28,931 bases of DNA from an uncultured Collinsella sp. (GCA_902493515.1 CABUPE010000028.1:1-28931), one strand, 5' to 3'; positions 6,918-14,660 are shown, counted from the stretch's first letter. The notes: generated from the letters alone by a model not told the origin. Numbers and translations: made by a program.

Positions 6918-8222
6918 TTAGGCGCGCTCGGCACGCGCAAGCTCGGCAGCGACAAGCTTGACGGCCAGCACCAGCACATCGAGCGCGGCCTCCAGGTCCT
7001 CGACCGTGGGATAGCTCGGCGCGATGCGGATGTTGGTGTCGCGCGGGTCCTTGCCATAAGGCCAGGTGGCACCAGCCGGCGTGAGCTTGACGCCCAGGTC
7101 GGCGCAGAGCGCGGCGACCTTCTGGGCCGAGCCCTCGGGACCATCGAAGCTTACAAAGTAGCCGCCGCGGGGGTGCGTCCAGATGGCGCAGCCCGTCTCG
7201 CCCAGACCCTCGGTGAGCTTGCGCTCGACGGCCTCAAAGCGCGGGCGCAGGAACTCGGCATGCTTTTTCATGTGCTCCTTGACCGCCTCGATGGTGGGAA
7301 GGAAGCGCACGTGACGCAGCTGGTTGAGCTTGTCGGCACTGATGAGGCCGGCCTTCAGGCGCTTGGAGAACTCCGCGATAACCGCGGGGCTCGCACCGAT
7401 AAAGCCGATGCCGGCGCCCGGGAAGGTGATCTTGGACGTCGAGGCAAAAGCCACCACGCGGTCCTCGGTGCCCGCCGCGCGAGCAAGATCGAAGATGTTG
7501 GCGAGCTCGTCGGTCTCGTCGTACAGGTCGTGCACACAGTAGGCGTTGTCCCAGAAGATGCGGAAATCGGGCGCGGCCGTGGGCATCTCGACCAGGCGAC
7601 GCACGGTGTCCTCGCTAAAGGTGATGCCCGTGGGGTTGGAATACTTGGGCACGCACCATATACCCTTGATGGAGTCGTCGGCGGCAACCAGGCGCTCGAT
7701 CTCGTCCATGTCGGGGCCGTTGTCGGTCATCGCGACGGGGACGTTCTCGATACCTAGATCGGCGGTGATGCCAAAGTGGCGGTCGTAGCCGGGAACCGGG
7801 CACAGGAACTTGACCTTCTTGCCGTCGTGCGCGGCCTCGTAAGCCTCCCAAGGGTCGCTACCACATGAGCCGCAACGCCAGAACATACCGGCGATATCGT
7901 GCTCGATCAGCAAGCTCGACGAGCCCAGCACGAGCGTCTGCTCGGCGGGGCAACCCAGGAACTCCCCCGCTAGCTTGCGTGCCGAGGGAATGCCCTCAAA
8001 GCAGCCGTAGTTGGAGCAGTCGACGTTGCCATCGTGCAGATCGGCGTCGGCGTTGAGGATATCGAGCATGGGGCGCGAGATGTCCACCTGGGCGGGCGAC
8101 GGCTTGCCGCGGGCCATGTCGAGCGCCAGGCCCTTGGCCTTGACCTCGGCGACCTCGGCTTTGAGCGCCTCGATGGCGGCATCGAGTTCGGTGGTTTCCA
8201 TCTTCTGGTAGATCGTCTGCAT
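6918..8222 (-). CDS. Aspartate aminotransferase, AspT-like (class I fold)
   Basis: This PLP enzyme should interconvert aspartate + 2-oxoglutarate and oxaloacetate + glutamate. In the 434-residue protein the Schiff-base lysine is K264 in STSKITFPGAGIGF. The PLP-ring Asp is D225 in DNAYCVHD, the Asn of YSNPTG is N196, and a substrate-carboxylate Arg is expected in NIRIAPSYP near the end. The motif spelling fits the separate AspT branch described in Corynebacterium (Pfam family PF12897) rather than E. coli AspC. The ATG at 8222 has AAAGG about 9 bases upstream. TATACT at 8265-8270 on the minus strand is a possible -10 box. Substrate assignment is from family resemblance. Confidence 0.88.
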   Translation of the reverse strand: MQTIYQKMETTELDAAIEALKAEVAEVKAKGLALDMARGKPSPAQVDISRPMLDILNADADLHDGNVDCSNYGCFEGIPSARKLAGEFLGCPAEQTLVLGSSSLLIEHDIAGMFWRCGSCGSDPWEAYEAAHDGKKVKFLCPVPGYDRHFGITADLGIENVPVAMTDNGPDMDEIERLVAADDSIKGIWCVPKYSNPTGITFSEDTVRRLVEMPTAAPDFRIFWDNAYCVHDLYDETDELANIFDLARAAGTEDRVVAFASTSKITFPGAGIGFIGASPAVIAEFSKRLKAGLISADKLNQLRHVRFLPTIEAVKEHMKKHAEFLRPRFEAVERKLTEGLGETGCAIWTHPRGGYFVSFDGPEGSAQKVAALCADLGVKLTPAGATWPYGKDPRDTNIRIAPSYPTVEDLEAALDVLVLAVKLVAAELARAERA

Positions 8223-8372
8223 GGGGTGCGACCTTTCGCGAAGCGGTACGTTGCAGTTTGTCTAAGTATAGACCGCCACCGCCGCAACGTTATGAAGCCG
8301 TGATAGATTAAGTCCATCGCAATAAATTACGAATCGCCGCGCATGCCGGCGTGGGGCGCCCAAGGAGGCACT

Positions 8373-8627
8373 ATGGAGTACGGATCGTTCCAGGCCGAGG
8401 AATTCGGCGACCTGCAGCGCCTGGTCGACGGATTGTTTTACGACCGCCACGCCATCGACCGCCTGGATCTGATCGTACAGGCCGAAATCTTGGACCTGGC
8501 GTCCGATCTCATGGAGATCGTCAACCTGCTACCGCCCGGCTATTACGACCGCCAGTCACTTTGCGACCAGCTCAACTCCGCCTTGGCCGCCCACGGCTGG
8601 GGCGCCGTCTACGGCACCGTGGAATAA
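8373..8627 (+). CDS. Small acidic protein of unknown function
   Basis: I do not recognise this 84-residue protein. It is soluble, acidic and mostly helical in appearance, without Cys pairs or a membrane span. Its centre (EILDLASDLMEIVNLLPPGY) looks like two amphipathic helices broken by Pro-Pro-Gly, and the end (AALAAHGWGAVYGTVE-like) is Gly/Ala-rich. The case that it is real: a strong Shine-Dalgarno (AAGGAGG, 8362-8368) 4 bases before the ATG, a good terminator just downstream, and a position in an otherwise gene-free gap divergent from the aminotransferase. The upstream in-frame ATG at 8343 lacks such a site. Confidence 0.7.
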   Translation: MEYGSFQAEEFGDLQRLVDGLFYDRHAIDRLDLIVQAEILDLASDLMEIVNLLPPGYYDRQSLCDQLNSALAAHGWGAVYGTVE

Positions 8628-8630
8628 ACC

Positions 8631-8658
8631 TAGTCATTAAGAACGTCCCGAATGACTA
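8631..8658 (-). repeat. Class I hairpin element
   Basis: On the minus strand: stem TAGTCATT, loop CGGGACGTTCTT, stem AATGACTA. The stem differs completely from the CCGGCAGTT stem of the other class I copies, yet the loop core GGGACGTTC is kept. It lies 4 bases after the stop of the small unknown gene and overlaps the terminator by one base. Confidence 0.75.
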
Positions 8659-8695
8659 AAACGCCGCCTGTGATGGTGTTCACAGGCGGCGTTTT
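8658..8695. terminator. Bidirectional intrinsic terminator
   Basis: A perfect 16-bp stem (arm AAAACGCCGCCTGTGA and its complement) around a 6-base loop. It has an A-run on one side and a T-run on the other, and it separates the convergent small gene and nhaA. Confidence 0.93.
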
Positions 8696-8712
8696 CAAAC
8701 TTGTATGTGCTT

Positions 8713-10071
8713 TTACTCGTCCTTGGGCGCGGGATGCTTGCAGATCACACTCATGTAGATCATGCCGAGCACGGCAGCGGTGACCGAACCGGCAAGAATG
8801 GCAGCCTTGGCAGCAAGAACCTCAAACTGGGCCGTCGGGAAGGCAAGGCCGCTGATGAGAATCGACATGGTAAAGCCGATGCCGCCCAGAATGCCCACAC
8901 CGGCAATCATGTGCCAGTTGACATTGCGCGGCAGCTCGCAGGCCTTGAGCTTGACCAAGGCGAACGTCATGCCAAAGATACCGATCGGCTTGCCCAGCAG
9001 CATGCCAAAGTACACGCCGAGCGTCACCGGGTCGGTGAGTAGCGTGCTCATGTCCACGCCCACTAGGCGAACCTGTGCGTTCACGAACGCAAAGATCGGC
9101 AGAATCACAAAGTTAACCGGCGTGGAGATCAGACGCTCCATGCGGATGAGCGGCGGGGTCACGCGGTGCATGACGCGCTCGACCTTGGTGGTCGAGACGG
9201 TAAAGTCATGCTGGCCCAGGATGTGTGCCTCGTCGTCGTAGCGGTCATCGAGCAGCGGCAGGCACTCGCCCAACCAATCGGTGAGGCTATCGAGCTTGAC
9301 GCCGCACTTGGCCGGAATGGTGAAGGCCAGGATGACGCCAGCAAGCGTGGCATGCACGCCGCTCTTGAACATGCAGAACCACAGCAGCAGGCCCAGTACC
9401 GAATACGGGGCAAGGCGGTAATGCTGCGTCTTGTTGAGCCACACGAGCGCGCAGGTCACAAGCGCGGCGGCGCCCAACCAAAACGGATTGGGGCTCTGGC
9501 CGTAGAAGATGGCGATGGCGGCGATGGAAATGAGGTCGTCGGCGATGGCGAGCGTCGAGAAGAACACGCGCACGCCGTTGGGCACGCGATTGCCCAAAAG
9601 CGACAGCACGCCCAGCGCAAAGGCAATATCGGTTGCCATGGGAATGGCCCAGCCGTTGTGCGCGCCGGCATGGTTAAAGATCAGATAGATGCAGGCGGGA
9701 ACGACGACGCCGCCCACGGCCGCCAGCATGGGAAGCATAGCCTGGCGCGGGTTTTTGAGCTCGCCAACTGTCATCTCGTACTTGAGCTCAATGCCCACCA
9801 ACAAAAAGAAAATCGCCATGAGGAAGTCGTTGACGAATAGCTCAACGGTGAGACCGGCCGTAAGGTTGCCCAGACCCACATACAGCGGGGTCTCCAAAAA
9901 GTGATGGATGGCCTCATAGGCATCGGTATTGGCGCAAATGACGGCGGCGATGGCGGCGAAGACCATGACGGCGGCGGAAATCGTGCCGTTCTCGGCGATG
10001 CGCTCCCAGATGTCGTGACGCTCAAAGCGCTTGCGCTCACGAACGTTGAACAGCTGCTCAGTTGCTGCCAT
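8713..10071 (-). CDS. nhaA: Na+/H+ antiporter NhaA
   Basis: NhaA is a 12-span inner-membrane protein that expels Na+ or Li+ in exchange for protons, giving salt and alkali tolerance. The 452-residue protein has the pH-sensing motif GIELKYEM and the transport acids: D148 in MATDIAFALGVLSLLG, and D178/D179 in LAIADDLISI. Their 30-residue spacing matches D133 and D163/D164 of E. coli NhaA. The conserved LPIFAFVNAQV and GKPIGIFG segments follow. It is longer than the E. coli protein (388 residues) because of an N-terminal extension and an extra ~40-residue hydrophilic loop (about 255-310). ATG at 10071 has AAAGGAG 6 bases upstream. A perfect inverted repeat 145 bases upstream may be its operator. 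Confidence 0.96.
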   Translation of the reverse strand: MAATEQLFNVRERKRFERHDIWERIAENGTISAAVMVFAAIAAVICANTDAYEAIHHFLETPLYVGLGNLTAGLTVELFVNDFLMAIFFLLVGIELKYEMTVGELKNPRQAMLPMLAAVGGVVVPACIYLIFNHAGAHNGWAIPMATDIAFALGVLSLLGNRVPNGVRVFFSTLAIADDLISIAAIAIFYGQSPNPFWLGAAALVTCALVWLNKTQHYRLAPYSVLGLLLWFCMFKSGVHATLAGVILAFTIPAKCGVKLDSLTDWLGECLPLLDDRYDDEAHILGQHDFTVSTTKVERVMHRVTPPLIRMERLISTPVNFVILPIFAFVNAQVRLVGVDMSTLLTDPVTLGVYFGMLLGKPIGIFGMTFALVKLKACELPRNVNWHMIAGVGILGGIGFTMSILISGLAFPTAQFEVLAAKAAILAGSVTAAVLGMIYMSVICKHPAPKDE

Positions 10072-10216
10072 GGGCGGCTCCTTTCACGGGAAAGCTCCCG
10101 TCTTAAAAAAGCACGGCCCGCCCAAGTGGCGGCGCCGCGCTCTAACGTATTACGCTTGCATCTAGCCTACCCTGCACGACAAGCACGCAGGCATGGCCGA
10201 AAAGCGGAACCACAGG

Positions 10217-10237
10217 TTGAACATTATTTGTTCAACG
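10217..10237. promoter_or_regulatory. Perfect inverted repeat, candidate operator
   Basis: GTTGAACA-N5-TGTTCAAC, 8-bp arms with an AT-rich centre, lies in the 267-base gap between the ppaC terminator and nhaA. The size and symmetry suit a dimeric repressor. No T-run follows, so it is not a terminator. No regulator gene is adjacent. Confidence 0.5.
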
Positions 10238-10279
10238 GCGCGGGCTCGCCTGTCCAAGAGACGACGCGGCGCCGTGCAC

Positions 10280-10319
10280 AAAAAACGACCGGAGCGCGGG
10301 GCGTCCGCGATCCGGTCGT
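10280..10319 (-). terminator. Intrinsic terminator of ppaC
   Basis: On the minus strand the arm CGACCGGA pairs with TCCGGTCG around a GC-rich inner stem, followed by six T. It lies 20 bases past the ppaC stop. Confidence 0.88.
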
Positions 10320-10338
10320 GGCGTTTGGTCAACTAAAC

Positions 10339-11262
10339 CTAGCAGGCGGCCATGATGGGGGCAGCGACCTGCTTCTTACGGGAGAGGACGCCCGGCATCC
10401 AGACGCCGTCGTGCTCGTCGGCAATGCCCAGGCCCTTCTGAGCAGCCTCGGTCTCGCCCTCGAGCAGGACCTGCGAGCCCTCCTCCATGATGTCAGTGAT
10501 GCACAGGACGATGCCGTCGGCACCCTTCTCGGCGGCGTAGGCGCGCATGGCCTCGCGAATCTCGTCGATCATGCCGAGTGCGCGGGTCTTGTCGACAGTC
10601 TCGTACTGGCCGATGAGCAGCTTCTTGCCGGCGGGCTCGAACATCTTGATGTCGTTGCCGACCATCTCGGCTGCGGTGAAGGAGCCGGACGGACGGGTGA
10701 GGAAGACTTCCATGCCAAACTTGACCGGGTCGACGCCCACCTGCTCGCCGAGCTTGGCGGCGACGGCGCGGTCGACATCGGTGGTGGTGGGGCTCTTGAG
10801 CATGAGCGTGTCGGTCATCATGGCCGAGAGCAGCAGCTTGGCCTGGACGTCGGAAAGCTCAACGCCGAGCACGCCGGCGAGCTTGGTGACGATGGTGCAG
10901 CTGGAGCCCCAGGGCAGGCAGATGTAGTGCAGCGGGCCGGCGGTCTCAAAGTCGCCGATGCGGTGATGATCGACAACGCCAAAGACCGTGGCGTCCTTAA
11001 GGCCGGCGACGGACTGGGCAGACTCGTTGTGGTCGGTGAGGACGACGAGCTGACCGGCCTCGACGGACTCGATCACGCGGGGCTCGGCGATGCCGGCGTC
11101 GGCGAGCAGCTTGGCGGACTCGGCCGGAAGCTGACCAAGGGCGCAGGCCTCGTAGGTGTTGCCGGCATACTCAACCTGGTTGAGCAACTGGGACAGGACG
11201 ACGGCGCTCATGATGGCGTCGTTATCGGGGTTCTGGTGACCAAAGACAAGAACGTTTGCCAT
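10339..11262 (-). CDS. ppaC: Manganese-dependent inorganic pyrophosphatase (family II)
   Basis: The enzyme hydrolyses pyrophosphate to two phosphates, pulling biosynthetic reactions forward. It belongs to the DHH phosphoesterase family and uses Mn2+. The 307-residue protein has the metal ligands in order: GHQNPDNDAI (H9, D13, D15), TDHN (D77) and VVDHH (D98, H99, H100). The C-terminal DHHA2 domain ends with the substrate-binding SRKKQV motif. No CBS domains are inserted, so it is the simple, non-nucleotide-regulated form. ATG at 11262 has GGAGG 6 bases upstream. A terminator follows, and the gene appears to be monocistronic. Confidence 0.97.
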   Translation of the reverse strand: MANVLVFGHQNPDNDAIMSAVVLSQLLNQVEYAGNTYEACALGQLPAESAKLLADAGIAEPRVIESVEAGQLVVLTDHNESAQSVAGLKDATVFGVVDHHRIGDFETAGPLHYICLPWGSSCTIVTKLAGVLGVELSDVQAKLLLSAMMTDTLMLKSPTTTDVDRAVAAKLGEQVGVDPVKFGMEVFLTRPSGSFTAAEMVGNDIKMFEPAGKKLLIGQYETVDKTRALGMIDEIREAMRAYAAEKGADGIVLCITDIMEEGSQVLLEGETEAAQKGLGIADEHDGVWMPGVLSRKKQVAAPIMAAC

Positions 11263-11375
11263 GGATATCCTCCACTTGATATGTGTACTTGGACGTAGCT
11301 ATGGTAGCACGCCGATGCCGAGCCTTCGCAGACGGAAGGTCTACGGCATATTTTGGGGCAGGCACGGGGCCAAGG

Positions 11376-11425
11376 TTGTCCCTTTTGCACCATATTGGTG
11401 CAAAGTAACCTGTCCCCCTTGCACC
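11376..11425. repeat. Class II hairpin element (GGTGCAA stems)
   Basis: On the minus strand the arm GGTGCAA encloses GGGGGACAGGTTACT and closes with TTGCACC. A second hairpin TTGCACCA-N3-TGGTGCAA overlaps it, followed by another GGGACA. The loop core GGGACAGGTT recurs at 12450-12462. The element ends 2 bases before the ROK kinase stop codon and could add to its transcription end, though there is no T-run. Confidence 0.7.
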
Positions 11426-11427
11426 AG

Positions 11428-12381
11428 CTATTTACCGGCGGCGCGCAGGGCTACGTAGGCGGCACCGATGATGCCGGCGTCGTTTCCGAGCGAAGCGACC
11501 TTAATGGGCGTCTCGCGCGAGGCGGAAAGCGCGTACTGCTTAAAGTGCTCGCGAACCTTGTCGAGGTAGACATCGGCCGAGGCAGAGGCGCCGCCGCCGA
11601 TGAGGAACATCTCGGGATCAACCACGTTGGCAATAAGCGCCAGTGCGCGACCGAGATAGTCGGCCATGGTATCGGCCGCGGCCAGCGCAAGCTTGTCGCC
11701 CTCGCGGCAGGCCTGGAACACGTCCCTGGAATCGGAGGGACCGGTGAGCTCGATGGGCTCGACGCCCGCTTTCTCGCACTCGGCAAGGTAGTTGCTCACC
11801 ACGCCGGTGGCGCTGGAATACTGCTCCAGGTGGCCATGGCCGCCGCAGCCGCAGGTGCGCTCCTCAGCCGGGTTCAGGCACATGTGGCCAATCTCGCCGC
11901 CAGCACCCACAACGCCCGATACCACATCGCCGTTAACGATAACGCCGCCGCCCACGCCGGTACCGATGGTGACCATCACCACATTCTGCACGCCCCTGGC
12001 AGAACCGAGCCAGGCCTCGCCCATGGCAGCTGCGTTGGCATCGTTCTCGTACTTAACGACCGCGTCGGGACAGTGCTCCTGAATGGCGATCCTCAGCTTG
12101 GGCAGGTTAATGGCAATGTTGGCCTTGACCTTGGCATCGCCCGACGCCGGAATGGGGCACGGAACGGCCAGGCCAATGCCTGCCACAAAGGCGCGCGGAA
12201 TCTGCGCCTTGGCGACCACCTGGTCGATAGCCTCGGTCACCGCGGCAAAGCCCGCAGCGTCAACGATAGGAGGCGTAGGCACGCTGGCCTTGGCAAGCAG
12301 GTTACCGTCTTCGTCGAACAGGCCCTCCTTGACCGAAGTGCCGCCGACGTCAATGCCGATGTAGTACTGCTTAGGTTCCAT
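11428..12381 (-). CDS. ROK-family sugar kinase (probable glucokinase)
   Basis: ROK kinases phosphorylate glucose or related sugars with ATP. The 317-residue protein has the phosphate-binding DVGGTSVK (11-18), the catalytic base D114 in YENDANAAAMGE, and the ROK signature TIGTGVGGGVIVNG. A zinc-site segment GEIGHMCLN...CGCGGHGHLE follows. The usual CxCGxxGC ends here in His184 instead of Cys, which could still bind zinc. ATG at 12381 is chosen (AAAGGTGG about 5 bases upstream); 22 further in-frame codons upstream lack a ribosome site. It is divergent from a GntR regulator and mannose-6-phosphate isomerase, which suggests a role in hexose entry. Whether the substrate is glucose, mannose or an amino sugar cannot be told from the motifs. 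Confidence 0.9.
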   Translation of the reverse strand: MEPKQYYIGIDVGGTSVKEGLFDEDGNLLAKASVPTPPIVDAAGFAAVTEAIDQVVAKAQIPRAFVAGIGLAVPCPIPASGDAKVKANIAINLPKLRIAIQEHCPDAVVKYENDANAAAMGEAWLGSARGVQNVVMVTIGTGVGGGVIVNGDVVSGVVGAGGEIGHMCLNPAEERTCGCGGHGHLEQYSSATGVVSNYLAECEKAGVEPIELTGPSDSRDVFQACREGDKLALAAADTMADYLGRALALIANVVDPEMFLIGGGASASADVYLDKVREHFKQYALSASRETPIKVASLGNDAGIIGAAYVALRAAGK

Positions 12382-12436
12382 GGGAGCCCACCTTTCTCGT
12401 TTAAACATTGCCTGTATGGTACCGCTCCCAAGGCAA

Positions 12437-12475
12437 AAACCTACCAAAAAGGGACAGGTTTGTTTTGGCAGGTTT
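12437..12475 (+). repeat. Class II-like hairpin with GGGACAGGTT loop
   Basis: AAACCTACCAAAA (12437-12449) pairs with TTTTGGCAGGTTT (12463-12475), 12 of 13 positions, around the loop AGGGACAGGTTTG. The stem sequence is unrelated to the GGTGCAA stems, but the loop core GGGACAGGTT is shared with 11376-11425. It lies in the leader region of the ROK kinase. Confidence 0.65.
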
Positions 12476-12528
12476 TATCTGGGAAAACGCGAATGACCGC
12501 TTAACGCGACATTACTCAGATGTTTATC

Positions 12529-12557
12529 TATTTAGAGCGCTCTAATTTATATGCAAA
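12529..12557 (-). promoter_or_regulatory. Perfect palindrome within a candidate ROK kinase promoter
   Basis: TTAGAGCGCTCTAA (12532-12545) is a perfect 14-base palindrome with a central CG, the form typical of LacI-family operators such as CebR sites of actinobacteria. On the minus strand it sits within a possible promoter, TTTGCA-N17-TAAATA, about 150 bases before the kinase start. A repressor bound there would block transcription. The AT-rich gap 12480-12660 stands out from the GC-rich genes on both sides. No LacI-type gene is in the window. Confidence 0.55.
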
Positions 12558-12609
12558 GCGACTTTTAATTATATCTTTCTCGAACTTTTTAAATATACAA
12601 TAGGGATGC

Positions 12610-12639
12610 TTAGGTGTTAACTATACTTTCTTTTATACT
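12610..12639 (+). promoter_or_regulatory. Candidate promoter of the GntR gene
   Basis: TTAGGT-N18-TATACT, ending 24 bases before the TTG start codon. Within the spacer lies GTTAAC, which could be part of an autoregulatory site. The -10 is good and the -35 is weak. Confidence 0.4.
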
Positions 12640-12663
12640 CAACCAAGTTGGAAAGGAGGTTCC

Positions 12664-13383
12664 TTGGTTCCCAAATACGAGGCGATAGCTGCAGATATTC
12701 GTCGAAGCATCGAGGATGGCGCTCTTAAACCGGGCGACAAGCTTCCCACCGTCGTTGAGTTCTGCAAGCTCTATAACGTTTCCAAAATCACCGTCAAACG
12801 AGCTATTGAACAAATCACCGAAGAAGGTCTTATTACCAGCCGGCGTGGATCGGGTACCTACGTTAAGGACACGGCGGGGCTTCCCGGCCAGGCGTTTTTC
12901 CAGGGCAAAAACGACCGTACCCAGGGTTTTTCGTATGAGCATCGCGGGGAGAAGGTGACCTCGGTGGTCTACGATTTCTCGATCGTTAATCCACCAGCGG
13001 ACATCGCAGCCCAGCTGGGAATTGCCGAGGATGACTTTGCCTATCACGTCGTGCGCGTGCGTCAGGCCGATGAGAAGCCCATCGTTATCGAGTACACCTA
13101 CATGCCCCTCGAGCTGATTCCAGGCCTTAAAAAGAAGGACCTGTACGGATCGGTCTACCGCTTCATCCGCGAGCAATGTGGGCTGAAGATTTCGAGCTTC
13201 CACCGTACCATTCGCGCCGTGGCAGCAACCGAGGAAGAAGCCGAGCGTCTGGACACCAAACTTGGCTCTCCCCTGCTCGAGCTCACCCAGATTGGCTTTT
13301 TGGACAGCGGCGCCGCCTTTGAGTATTCGATCTCGCGCAACGTTGGCGATCGCTTTGAGTTGCACAATGTAACGTTGGCGTAG
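12664..13383 (+). CDS. GntR-family regulator, HutC/UTRA type
   Basis: The protein (239 residues) is a transcription factor with an N-terminal winged helix: residues ~1-70, including GDKLPTVVEFCKLYNVSKITVKRAI and the wing GLITSRRGSGTYV. The C-terminal UTRA effector domain (about 80-235) contains the family-typical VIEYTYMPLELIPGL and the terminal FEYSISRNVGDRFE. UTRA domains usually sense sugar phosphates or amino sugars. It lies 74 bases before mannose-6-phosphate isomerase and divergent from the ROK kinase, so both are likely targets. The start is TTG at 12664, with AAAGGAGG ending 4 bases upstream; no better start is seen. Ligand and operator are unknown. Confidence 0.92.
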   Translation: MVPKYEAIAADIRRSIEDGALKPGDKLPTVVEFCKLYNVSKITVKRAIEQITEEGLITSRRGSGTYVKDTAGLPGQAFFQGKNDRTQGFSYEHRGEKVTSVVYDFSIVNPPADIAAQLGIAEDDFAYHVVRVRQADEKPIVIEYTYMPLELIPGLKKKDLYGSVYRFIREQCGLKISSFHRTIRAVAATEEEAERLDTKLGSPLLELTQIGFLDSGAAFEYSISRNVGDRFELHNVTLA

Positions 13384-13397
13384 GTTTTTGTAGTCAT

Positions 13398-13435
13398 GCG
13401 GGCGCTCGTTTTGCGCTGCTTTGCGCGGCGCCCGC
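13398..13435 (+). other. GC-rich hairpin between gntR and manA
   Basis: GCGGGCGC (13398-13405) pairs with GCGCCCGC (13428-13435), with an inner GCGC/GCGC pair. No T-run follows, so it is more likely an mRNA processing or stability hairpin between the two cotranscribed genes than a terminator. Confidence 0.5.
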
Positions 13436-13457
13436 GCAACACAATGGAGGTATGAAT

Positions 13458-14390
13458 ATGTCCGATTTGATTAAACTGACGCCGATCTTCCGCAAGAAGA
13501 TCTGGGGTGGTCGCCAGCTCGAAACCGTATTTGGCTACGACATTCCCGAGGGTCCCATCGGTGAGTGCTGGGCCATCTCGGCCCATCCCAACGGCGACTG
13601 CCAGATTGCGGAGGGACCGTACGCCGGCCACACGCTGTCGTGGCTGTGGGCCGAGCACCGCGAGCTCTTTGGCAACTGCGAGGGCAAGGAGTTCCCGCTG
13701 CTCATCAAGATTCTGGACGCCAAGGACGACCTTTCGATCCAGATTCATCCCAACGACGAGTACGCCGCCAAGCACGAGAACGGCAGCCTGGGCAAAACCG
13801 AGTGCTGGTATGTACTGGACTGCGAGCCCGGTGCCACGATCATCGTCGGCCAGCGCGCGCACGACCGCGCCGAGGCCGCGCAGATGATCGAGGGGGGCCG
13901 TTGGGACGAGATGCTCAACGTGCTGCCGATTCACAAGGGAGACTTTTTCCAGATCGACTCCGGCACCGTTCACGCCATCAAGACCGGCACGCTGATTCTG
14001 GAGACGCAGCAGTCGAGCGACGTGACATATCGCCTGTACGACTACGACCGCCCCGGCACCGACGGAAAGCTGCGCCCGCTGCACATTGAGCAGAGCCTCG
14101 ACTGCATCGACTTTGATGCTCAGGCTCCGACCGACGGCACGGTGACCGCGCCCGAGGTGGACGGCGTGACCGAGCTCGAGTCCAACCCCTGCTACACCGT
14201 CGATCGCGTGCGCGCCAACGGCAGCAAGACCCTCGACCAGCGCTGGCCCTTCATGTGCCTGTCGGTCATCGACGGCGAAGGCACCGTCTGCGGCGACCCC
14301 GTCCACAAGGGAAGCCACCTGCTGGCCCCGAGCACCGTCAGCTCCATCGACCTCGAAGGCAAGATGGAACTGATCGTCTCGCACCTCTAG
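13458..14390 (+). CDS. manA: Mannose-6-phosphate isomerase, type I
   Basis: The enzyme interconverts mannose-6-phosphate and fructose-6-phosphate, linking mannose to glycolysis and cell-wall sugar nucleotides. The 310-residue protein is of the short Bacillus-type class. Zinc ligands are visible in LSIQIHPND, in the nearby GKTECWYVL, and in DSGTVHAIKTGTLILETQQ. The catalytic Arg region is VTYRLYDYDR, and the N-terminus has the typical KIWGGRQLE. Two ATGs are possible (13452 and 13458). The second is chosen because GGAGG lies 7 bases before it but only 1 base before the first. It is probably cotranscribed with the preceding GntR gene, and a strong hairpin follows. Confidence 0.95.
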   Translation: MSDLIKLTPIFRKKIWGGRQLETVFGYDIPEGPIGECWAISAHPNGDCQIAEGPYAGHTLSWLWAEHRELFGNCEGKEFPLLIKILDAKDDLSIQIHPNDEYAAKHENGSLGKTECWYVLDCEPGATIIVGQRAHDRAEAAQMIEGGRWDEMLNVLPIHKGDFFQIDSGTVHAIKTGTLILETQQSSDVTYRLYDYDRPGTDGKLRPLHIEQSLDCIDFDAQAPTDGTVTAPEVDGVTELESNPCYTVDRVRANGSKTLDQRWPFMCLSVIDGEGTVCGDPVHKGSHLLAPSTVSSIDLEGKMELIVSHL

Positions 14391-14413
14391 GTCGCACCAA
14401 CAACCCAAACGCA

Positions 14414-14453
14414 ACAAGGGGCTCCCCCGTCCACCAACGGGGGAGCCCCTTGT
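14414..14453 (+). terminator. Strong 17-bp hairpin after manA
   Basis: ACAAGGGGCTCCCCCGT pairs perfectly with its complement around a 6-base loop, 24 bases past the manA stop. Only an alternating AT tract follows rather than a T-run, so termination could be imperfect. Confidence 0.75.
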
Positions 14454-14545
14454 CCATATATATCAGCCCACCCGGCTCTCCAGACCAAAAAGCGAACGAG
14501 CAGAGCGACGTTCGCAAGCTGCAGGCCAAAACGCCACAAGGAAGA

Positions 14546-14660
14546 GGGCGCACCGGGGGCTTTGGTCGATCGCGAGTTCCGCACGAGCCGGAGAGCACTT
14601 AATGTGCTCTCCGTGCGAGCAGGACTGTCCGAGCAGGCGACCAAAGCCCCCGGCGCGCCC
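14546..14660. other. Nested palindrome A (115 bases)
   Basis: The outer arms 14546-14568 and 14638-14660 are complementary at 22 of 23 positions. Inside, CGCAC and GGAGAGCAC (14580-14598) pair with GTGCTCTCC and GTGCG (14604-14617), with one 5-base bulge and a 5-base loop. It fills the gap between the convergent manA and pcrA genes, ending 15 bases before the pcrA stop. No T-run flanks it and no convincing ORF lies in it. It may be a folded RNA, a cruciform, or the remnant of a mobile element. Confidence 0.7.

Noticed and set aside
13155..14417. A 420-codon minus-strand frame over gntR and manA
   Set aside because: It spans two clear plus-strand genes and their gap and has shadow-frame composition.
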